From contig JAGGRV010000479.1 in the NCBI GenBank assembly GCA_021159445.1, positions 1 to 7,489 of the forward strand: a stretch of DNA of 7,489 nt. The letters are read 5' to 3'. The translations under genes were made by a program, and so were the position numbers. Each line of letters starts with the position of its first letter. Position 1 is the first letter of the stretch. Positions 1-4,347 of the stretch are shown here, in pieces. Origin of the DNA: Deltaproteobacteria bacterium. GTDB taxonomy: Bacteria; Desulfobacterota; Dissulfuribacteria; Dissulfuribacterales; UBA3076. The notes beneath the pieces were generated by a model that made no database searches, was not told the origin of the DNA, and worked only from the letters and a program-made list of their open reading frames with translations.

Positions 1-1263
1 ATCGCCGGCATGGTGGACGGCATTAACGGGGTCATCGATGCAATGGTGGGCCCGATCAACATGACTGCCGAGTATGTGGACAGGATCTCAAAGGGTGACA
101 TCCCCGAGCCCATCACAGATGAGTACAAAGGTGACTTCAACGAGATCAAGAATAACCTGAACCAATGTATTGATGCTCTGAAGGGCCTGATTGAAGAAGA
201 CGGTGGAGTGGCTCTTGAGGCTGCGGCAGACAAGGACCTCACAGCAGGCCTGAAACGAGAATATCAGGGCGCATATGAAAAGATGAAAAATAACATCAAT
301 CAGGTGATAGCCAGCATGAGAGAGGCGCTTGCCCAGGCAGGCATTGCAGCCGAACAGGTGGGGGCAGCCTCCGGGGAGGTGGCCTCATCAAGCCAGGCTT
401 TGGCCGAAGGCGCATCCGAACAGGCCTCATCTTTGGAGGAGACTTCTTCATCTCTCGAGGAAATGTCCTCCATGACCAAGCAGAATGCGGATAATGCCAA
501 CCAGGCAAATGCCCTCATGCAGGAAACTGGACAGGTCATTAAACGCGCAGGGAGGTCCATGAAAGACCTTACCGAATCTATGGAAGGGATATCCGGTGCA
601 AGCGAGGAGACACAAAAAATCATCAAGACTATTGATGAGATTGCCTTCCAGACCAATCTCCTGGCCCTGAATGCGGCAGTTGAGGCGGCCAGGGCCGGTG
701 AGGCCGGAGCCGGGTTTGCCGTAGTGGCCGAAGAGGTCAGGAACCTTGCCATGCGGTCTGCCGAGGCGGCCAAGAACACGTCTGTACTGATCGAAGACAC
801 GATCAAGAAGGTCAAGGTTGGATCAGACCTGGTTGGAAAAACCGATGGAGAGTTCAACGAGGTGGCAGAAAGCTCCAAAAAAGTCGGCGAGCTTATCGGT
901 GAGATTACCGCGGCCTCAAATGAACAGGCCCAGGGTATTGAACAGGTGAACACGGCCGTTGCCGAGATGGACAAAGTGACCCAGCAGAATGCAGCTAATT
1001 CTGAGGAGAGCGCCTCGGCCGCTGAGGAGATGAGTGCACAGGCCCAGGAGCTGAACGGTATAATCGCCTTGTTTAAGCTAAACGGACATGGGGACACTAC
1101 CGGCAGGGCAAAACAGATAAGCGCCCCCAAACGAAGGGTACATGACTTCAAACCGGTTCAACGGTTCCACAAAAAGCCGGCGACTGCAAAGCCGGTAACC
1201 CCTGAGGCTGTCATCCCGATGAACGATAATAAAATCACGGATGCCGATTTTCAGGATTTTTGA
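1..1263 (+). CDS. Methyl-accepting chemotaxis protein, C-terminal part (5' end outside window)
   Basis: Chemoreceptor signalling region that would control CheA through CheW at the inner membrane. The frame is open from base 1, so the sensor domain and membrane segments lie upstream. Residues are counted from the Met at base 10. Two HAMP-like units span about 14-62 and 63-108. A long helical coiled coil follows, with methylation-type Glu/Gln pairs near 134-154 and 332-346. The highly conserved hairpin tip is at 211-247 (IAFQTNLLALNAAVEAARAG, then GFAVVAEEVRNLA). After the bundle comes a basic, Pro-rich linker of about 55 residues ending in DFQDF. That end matches the layout of the C-terminal CheR-tethering pentapeptide (NWETF in enteric receptors), with Phe in place of Trp. 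The next gene encodes a CheR-like methyltransferase. The ligand cannot be told from this fragment. Confidence 0.97.
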   Translation: MAGMVDGINGVIDAMVGPINMTAEYVDRISKGDIPEPITDEYKGDFNEIKNNLNQCIDALKGLIEEDGGVALEAAADKDLTAGLKREYQGAYEKMKNNINQVIASMREALAQAGIAAEQVGAASGEVASSSQALAEGASEQASSLEETSSSLEEMSSMTKQNADNANQANALMQETGQVIKRAGRSMKDLTESMEGISGASEETQKIIKTIDEIAFQTNLLALNAAVEAARAGEAGAGFAVVAEEVRNLAMRSAEAAKNTSVLIEDTIKKVKVGSDLVGKTDGEFNEVAESSKKVGELIGEITAASNEQAQGIEQVNTAVAEMDKVTQQNAANSEESASAAEEMSAQAQELNGIIALFKLNGHGDTTGRAKQISAPKRRVHDFKPVQRFHKKPATAKPVTPEAVIPMNDNKITDADFQDF

Positions 1264-1274
1264 TCTGATTGAAT

Positions 1275-1298
1275 AGGGCGGGGCACCATACCCGCCCT
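1275..1298 (+). terminator. Probable hairpin terminator of the chemoreceptor gene
   Basis: A perfect 8-bp GC-rich stem (AGGGCGGG with CCCGCCCT) and an 8-base loop begin 12 bases after the MCP stop codon. The downstream side is only moderately T-rich (TTACCTCACTCTTT), so termination may be incomplete and some readthrough into the CheR-like gene is possible. Confidence 0.5.
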
Positions 1299-1309
1299 TA
1301 CCTCACTCT

Positions 1310-1453
1310 TTAGCGGTTAGCCTTTAGCGGTTAGCTATTAGTTTAATGATTACAGGATGTTTTGCTATTACAAACTTTCACCCGTTAGGTGTTATTTCTA
1401 ATTAACGTAATGCCTTGATTTTTCAAAGCTAAACGCTAATGGCTAACAGCTAA
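1310..1453. repeat. Inverted arrays of TTAGCNN heptamers (MITE-like element)
   Basis: The left arm (1310-1337) is four in-register heptamers: TTAGCGG, TTAGCCT, TTAGCGG, TTAGCTA, with a partial fifth. The right arm (1428-1455) is the same kind of array on the other strand: GCTAAAC, GCTAATG, GCTAACA, GCTAATC. Over 26 bp (1310-1335 against 1428-1453) the arms are complementary at 23 positions. About 92 bp of AT-rich sequence lies between them. I see no clear target-site duplication. The right arm ends 20 bases before the CheR-like start codon, so the element forms most of that gene's upstream region and may carry or disrupt its promoter. Confidence 0.65.
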
Positions 1454-1472
1454 TCTCTCAACTTAGATAACA

Positions 1473-2078
1473 ATGGCATTCACCTTTTTCTTCAGAGACC
1501 TACCGACGCTTCACGCCATCAGGGACTATGTAATCCCGGAGCTTCATAAAAACCGCTACATTAATGTCTGGGACGCTGGGTGCGCCATGGGTCCTGAACC
1601 CTATTCCCTCGCCATTATATTCAAGGAGACCCTGGGGCATTATGAGTTTAAGCGGCTGAAAATATACGCCACAGACCTTGATGAAGAAAGCCATGATTTC
1701 GGCAAGATTGTCTCAAAGGGCATTTATCCTGAAGAGACTGTCAAAAGGATACCAAAAGATATCTTTAAGAAGTATTTTTCAGCTAACAATAAGCCGGGCC
1801 ATTTCCAGATCGCTGACGAGATCAAGCAATGTGTCACTTTCCAGAGACATGATTTACGCTCATTGGAACCGATCAGGGATGGTTTCGGCCTGATCGTATG
1901 CAAAAACGTGCTTCTCCATTTCCCGGAGTGCGATCGCATTGAGGTGATCAAGATGTTTCACAGGTCCCTTGCCCCTGGCGGCTTTCTTGCAACCGAGCAG
2001 ACCCAGAAAATGCCAAGAAAAACAGCATATCGTTTTAAGCAGATTACACCGAACATAAAGCTGTTTCAGAAAGTATGA
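1473..2078 (+). CDS. Compact CheR-type chemotaxis protein methyltransferase
   Basis: Predicted to transfer methyl groups from S-adenosylmethionine to receptor glutamates in the cytoplasm. The protein has 201 residues, against about 270-290 for classical CheR, and begins directly at the FFRD motif (residues 6-9), so the N-terminal helical domain is missing. The SAM-binding motif is VWDAGCAMGPEPYSLA (32-47). It is followed by ATD (66-68), HDL (126-128), CKNVLLHF (143-150, the CheR CRNVLIYF motif) and APGG (167-170). The beta-subdomain region that binds receptor tails in CheR appears present (about 80-123). An in-frame TAG at 1464 rules out a longer start, and there is no clear Shine-Dalgarno. 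I recall short CheR proteins beginning this way in Desulfobacterota, so this is probably a real compact form rather than a broken gene. It overlaps the next gene by ATGA. Confidence 0.88.
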   Translation: MAFTFFFRDLPTLHAIRDYVIPELHKNRYINVWDAGCAMGPEPYSLAIIFKETLGHYEFKRLKIYATDLDEESHDFGKIVSKGIYPEETVKRIPKDIFKKYFSANNKPGHFQIADEIKQCVTFQRHDLRSLEPIRDGFGLIVCKNVLLHFPECDRIEVIKMFHRSLAPGGFLATEQTQKMPRKTAYRFKQITPNIKLFQKV

Positions 2079-2671
2079 AAATCATAAATCTTACAGCAGA
2101 GAGCAGTGTGTACACATCCAATGTCTATCTTCTACTGGGCAGCTACAATGCCATGGATGATGTCAATACCCTGATTGACGTGGGAAGAGATCCTTCGATA
2201 ATCGACAAGATAAGGCAGCTCGACACCGGGGTAGGCAAGAATAAGGTGGATAAGGTCATACTGACCCATGGACATTTTGACCATGCGGGCCTTCTTCCAA
2301 CCATCAAGGATGAATATAACCCGGAGGTCTATAGCTTTCATCCATTTAACGGGGTTGACTATGCCTTAAGGGACGGGCAGACCATGAAGGTGGCAGACAG
2401 GACATTTGATGTCATACACACACCAGGCCATACCAGTGATTCGATTTGCCTTTACTGTGAAGAAGAAGCCGTCCTGTTTTCGGGTGATACATCATTGAGT
2501 ATTACAACAACAGGCGGTTCATATTCGGTGGCCTTCCTCAAGGCCCTTGAAAAGATCGCAAGAAGAAACATCGCCTCTATTTACCCGGGACATGGCGATC
2601 CTATAGTGGATCATGCCAAAAAGCTGATATATATGACACTCGACAACGTCAGAAAAAGCAAGATTTTCTGA
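2075..2671 (+). CDS. MBL-fold metallo-hydrolase
   Basis: A 198-residue metallo-beta-lactamase-fold protein of the glyoxalase II-like group, probably a cytoplasmic zinc hydrolase. The metal ligands are all visible: HGHFDH (H65, H67, D69, H70), H119 in TPGHT, D138 in SGDT and H173 in PGHGDP. Length fits a single catalytic domain with no extra C-terminal domain. The start codon overlaps the CheR-like stop (ATGA, 2075-2078), implying translational coupling, and the GNAT gene begins one base after its stop. The substrate is unknown. The second ligand is His rather than Glu, which argues against the flavodiiron/ODP type of oxygen-binding MBL protein known from some chemotaxis systems. No signal peptide is seen. 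Confidence 0.88.
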   Translation: MKIINLTAESSVYTSNVYLLLGSYNAMDDVNTLIDVGRDPSIIDKIRQLDTGVGKNKVDKVILTHGHFDHAGLLPTIKDEYNPEVYSFHPFNGVDYALRDGQTMKVADRTFDVIHTPGHTSDSICLYCEEEAVLFSGDTSLSITTTGGSYSVAFLKALEKIARRNIASIYPGHGDPIVDHAKKLIYMTLDNVRKSKIF

Positions 2672-2672
2672 T

Positions 2673-3065
2673 ATGGCAATCATCTTTCATGAAATGGCGG
2701 ATAACTTGATCATCAAGACAGAAAACATCAAACAAGGAGATCCAAGCTACTGCTGGGTGAATATTGAACTTGAAGATACTCGCATCGGCAAGGTAAGGAT
2801 AAAGAGGATCTACAGGAAAATTATCATCAAAAACATCAATATTTTTCCGGAGTTTGAGAGACACGGCTTTGCAACACAGGTACTGAATCAGTTCAAGGAA
2901 ACGGCACGTGAGATTATTGCAGACAAGGTAAGAGGTACGGCAAGGGGTTTCTGGGAAAAGATGGGGTTTTCCGATATGGGAAATGGAAATTACAGATGGG
3001 TTAAGTACAGTGTCCCTCAGTCACATAAGATATCCACATGCATCGCATCTCATCATAAGATTTGA
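2673..3065 (+). CDS. GNAT-family N-acetyltransferase
   Basis: A 130-residue protein resembling a single GNAT domain, which moves an acetyl group from acetyl-CoA to an amine; the substrate is unknown. Motif A is at about 52-74, with PEFERHGFA standing where the acetyl-CoA pyrophosphate loop (R/QxxGxG/A) is expected; the first position is Glu62, an unusual residue. ARGFWEKMGF (90-99) matches the C-terminal FYEKxGF motif. The gene starts one base after the MBL stop (TGATATGG) and lacks a Shine-Dalgarno, so it probably depends on re-initiation; a Met at 2694 is an alternative start. The last 18 residues or so (SVPQSHKI onward, rich in His, Ser and Ile) are encoded by the left arm of a long palindrome and may be an added tail. 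Confidence 0.8.
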   Translation: MAIIFHEMADNLIIKTENIKQGDPSYCWVNIELEDTRIGKVRIKRIYRKIIIKNINIFPEFERHGFATQVLNQFKETAREIIADKVRGTARGFWEKMGFSDMGNGNYRWVKYSVPQSHKISTCIASHHKI

Positions 3066-3129
3066 CATGGGGTTGGTGATGATGTGATGGATGTGGATGA
3101 TGATGTGATGATGATGTGATGAGACTGAG
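3016..3129. repeat. Long imperfect palindrome with GATGATGTGATG repeats
   Basis: Outer arms CTCAGTC (3016-3022) and GACTGAG (3123-3129) are exact complements. Inside them, ATCCACAT (3032-3039) pairs with ATGTGGAT (3091-3098), and CATCAT (3051-3056) with ATGATG (3079-3084). The right arm is longer because it contains three exact copies of GATGATGTGATG (at 3078, 3099 and 3110, the last two sharing one base). The GNAT stop codon lies in the central part. In mRNA this would fold into a long, AU-containing 3' hairpin. It lacks the GC core and T-run of a standard terminator. Confidence 0.6.
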
Positions 3130-3315
3130 CACAATAAATGATGGAAAACCGGGCGATTATGATCACAATGCGTGAGGATTGGTATGTTGAAACCATCGAT
3201 TAGCGTGATCAAAATACTTCATGTAATCCTAGGTAGTTGTGGAAGGAGGCTTGCTTGGAGAAGGCATATTTCTTGCTTAAAGAACATCTGTTTGATCCAT
3301 TTCCGATGCTTAATC

Positions 3316-3513
3316 GGGCATCCTTCATATTCTTACGAAAGTAGTTTACACTTTTTGAAGTATGTTTGATTCGTCATTCCCGCAAAGGCGGGAATCTATC
3401 GGATAGTCTCAAAATATGATTTGCCAGGACTTATTGAGAAGTTACCTCAACCACTTAACCACTTAACGAGATCTGAAGTGTAAACTACTTTTGACCTGTT
3501 GTGAAGGATGCCC
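3316..3513. mobile_element. MITE-like 198-bp element with 38-bp two-block inverted repeats
   Basis: The left end is GGGCATCCTTCA (3316-3327), 10 unmatched bases, then AAAGTAGTTTACACTT (3338-3353). The right end carries the same two blocks on the opposite strand at identical spacing (3476-3491 and 3502-3513), so 28 of 38 positions match. TTGATCCAT (3292-3300) and ATGGATCAA (3517-3525) extend the symmetry at unequal distances. The interior has a hairpin with arms ATTCCCGC and GCGGGAAT (3376-3395) and a tandem AACCACTT (3449-3464), but no transposase. I see no target-site duplication, so the exact ends are uncertain. Confidence 0.6.
3371..3397. repeat. REP-like hairpin GTCATTCCCGC...GCGGGAAT
   Basis: An 8-bp perfect stem, ATTCCCGC (3376-3383) and GCGGGAAT (3388-3395), with a 4-base AAAG loop and preceded by TCGTC. 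From memory, TCGTCATTCCCGC...GCGGGAATC is a widespread dispersed hairpin in proteobacterial intergenic DNA. It is nested inside the larger inverted-repeat element. Confidence 0.6.
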
Positions 3514-3589
3514 AAATATGGATCAATTCCTGTGAGCGTTGAAGTTCAGGAGTTCCGGATGGAAATTTTAACACTCTTTTTTTCCTTTC

Positions 3590-3634
3590 ATCTGTCCGGT
3601 AAGGTTGGAAAAATTCCGGGAGTACCGGACAGAT
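3590..3634. repeat. 12-bp perfect stem-loop
   Basis: ATCTGTCCGGTA (3590-3601) is perfectly complementary to TACCGGACAGAT (3623-3634), with a 21-base loop that contains a smaller GGAA-AAA-TTCC hairpin. No T-run follows, so a factor-independent terminator is not supported. It may be a protein-binding palindrome or part of a repeat family. Confidence 0.5.
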
Positions 3635-3727
3635 TCCAGTATTTTATCATCCCTTACATCTGCTCCCTGCCCCCCTATAATGACTTAACTAATTGTAATT
3701 ACATAAAATTTTATCCAGAATCATTTC

Positions 3728-3743
3728 TGGTACGCTTCTTGAT
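3728..3743 (+). promoter_or_regulatory. Weak sigma-54-like promoter match
   Basis: TGGTACG, four bases, TTGAT resembles the -24/-12 consensus TGGCACG-N4-TTGCW with correct spacing. The usually invariant C of the -12 GC is A, which is a serious mismatch. The site is about 137 bases before the receiver-like start codon and faces it. No better promoter is visible in that stretch. Confidence 0.25.
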
Positions 3744-3753
3744 TTATACTATC

Positions 3754-3870
3754 TGCAACGTGCAACGCGGGAGGGGTAATTATTTACTTCCCACCAAGTG
3801 TCAGTAGACCACCCAGGAGTGTGAATGGTTACCGGGAAGGCCAATCCGGTTGTAATAGACAAGAGGATTG
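3754..3870 (+). promoter_or_regulatory. Structured leader before the receiver-like gene
   Basis: This stretch has a tandem TGCAACG (3754-3767) and a hairpin at 3769-3792 (GGGAG and GTAA pairing with TTAC and TTCCC). It also has two mutually exclusive pairings. ACCGG (3831-3835) can pair with CCGGT (3846-3850). Alternatively CAATCC (3842-3847) can pair with GGATTG (3865-3870), which covers part of the AAGAGG ribosome binding site. That is the layout of a regulatory leader, but it matches no riboswitch class I know. Confidence 0.3.
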
Positions 3871-3879
3871 AATCTCACA

Positions 3880-4182
3880 ATGAATTTACTTTTCTATGCC
3901 AGAGAGGAACATGGGGCTGGTGAAAGGCTTCAAACGCTGATTGAGGAACTGGTTTCGGAGGACAATATAGAGATTTGCATGACGATCGGAAGCCTTTTCC
4001 AAAGGCTTCGCCAGCCCACATATGATCTGAGCATTGTAGTGCTGTTGGCCGCAGACAGCCAAGACCTTACAGAGTTACTTTCCGTTAGGGATCTGATCTG
4101 GGACCTTCGCCTGATCCTTATTCTGCCCGACAGACCTGATGAGGTCATTCCTATGGGTGAGACCGAGTTCAAGGACTTCTAG
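3880..4182 (+). CDS. Small degenerate receiver-like protein
   Basis: A 100-residue cytoplasmic protein with the alternating strand-helix pattern of a response-regulator receiver domain. Strands are LLFYA (3-7), IEICMTI (30-36), LSIVVLL (50-56) and LRLILIL (76-82). The phosphorylation residues are absent: the acidic pair after strand 1 is replaced by YAREE, the phospho-Asp position after strand 3 is occupied by LAADS, and the protein ends before the usual Lys. It would therefore be a phosphorylation-independent pseudo-receiver, probably a protein-binding module. I chose ATG at 3880 with AAGAGG 13 bases upstream; TTG at 3868 would be only one base from that site. I recall longer Desulfobacterota homologues, so the C-terminus may be shortened. 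The stop codon lies at the edge of a MITE-like element. It was probably co-transcribed with the membrane protein gene downstream. Confidence 0.7.
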   Translation: MNLLFYAREEHGAGERLQTLIEELVSEDNIEICMTIGSLFQRLRQPTYDLSIVVLLAADSQDLTELLSVRDLIWDLRLILILPDRPDEVIPMGETEFKDF

Positions 4183-4320
4183 TATTGCACTTCATTAAAA
4201 AGTTGTCATTGCGAGTGTTAGCGAAGCAATCTCGTGACATAGTTTGTGAGCCTTGTTGAGATTGCTTCGTCGCTTCGCTCCTCGCAATGACAGTGTAAAA
4301 GTTTTCATGAAACGCAATAC
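4182..4320. mobile_element. 139-bp TA-flanked MITE-like hairpin element
   Basis: The ends are GTATTGC (4182-4188) and GCAATAC (4314-4320), directly flanked by TA on each side (4180-4181, 4321-4322), as in IS630/Tc1-mariner-type insertions. The symmetry continues inward: TTCAT and ATGAA, then TGTCATTGCGAG with CTCGCAATGACA, then GAAGCAATCTC with GAGATTGCTTC, so almost the whole element folds into one hairpin. The GTCATTGCGAG...GAAGCAATCTC core is a widespread bacterial repeat, often mistranslated as a peptide containing RSEATKQS. There is no transposase, so movement would need one supplied in trans. Confidence 0.75.
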
Positions 4321-4347
4321 TAATCCAATAGTATAGGAATTTCCATT

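Larger units (their letters stand above)
3066..3879. other. Long non-coding stretch between GNAT and receiver-like genes
   Basis: I find no convincing gene here on either strand; the open frames of 60-100 codons have no recognisable domain or good ribosome binding site. It holds the right half of the GNAT-end palindrome, then about 185 bp (3130-3315) with nothing recognisable. After that come the two-block inverted-repeat element (3316-3513), a 12-bp stem-loop (3590-3634), a weak sigma-54-like site and a leader with several possible hairpins. Confidence 0.6.

Noticed and set aside
300..1151. Long minus-strand open frame of 283 codons
   Set aside because: It is the shadow of the chemoreceptor coding region, whose plus-strand protein has an unmistakable conserved signalling domain.
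1310..1455. Possible CRISPR-like array
   Set aside because: The units are only 7 bp, contiguous and inverted between arms; there are no spacers of uniform length and no cas genes.
2075..2671. MBL protein as an oxygen-sensing diiron chemotaxis protein (ODP type)
   Set aside because: The metal motif is HGHFDH rather than the HxExD type expected for flavodiiron-like proteins, so a zinc hydrolase is more likely.
3021..3212. His-rich minus-strand open frame
   Set aside because: The His runs come from reading the GATGATGTGATG repeats on the opposite strand.
3172..3369. Plus-strand open frame of 65 codons
   Set aside because: No recognisable motif or ribosome binding site, and its 3' half lies in the inverted-repeat element. 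A neighbouring frame (KEACLEKAYFLLKEHLFDPF) looks slightly protein-like but is too short to call a relic.
3508..3807. Plus-strand open frame of 99 codons
   Set aside because: It begins in the right end of the inverted-repeat element, runs through the 12-bp stem-loop, has no domain, and lacks a ribosome binding site.
3721..3880. c-di-GMP (GEMM) riboswitch before the receiver-like gene
   Set aside because: The conserved GEMM core segments are not visible; only generic hairpins are.
4180..4182. MITE insertion as the cause of truncation of the receiver-like protein
   Set aside because: Removing the element with one TA restores TTC-TAA, a stop at the same codon, so the insertion did not create the end of the protein.
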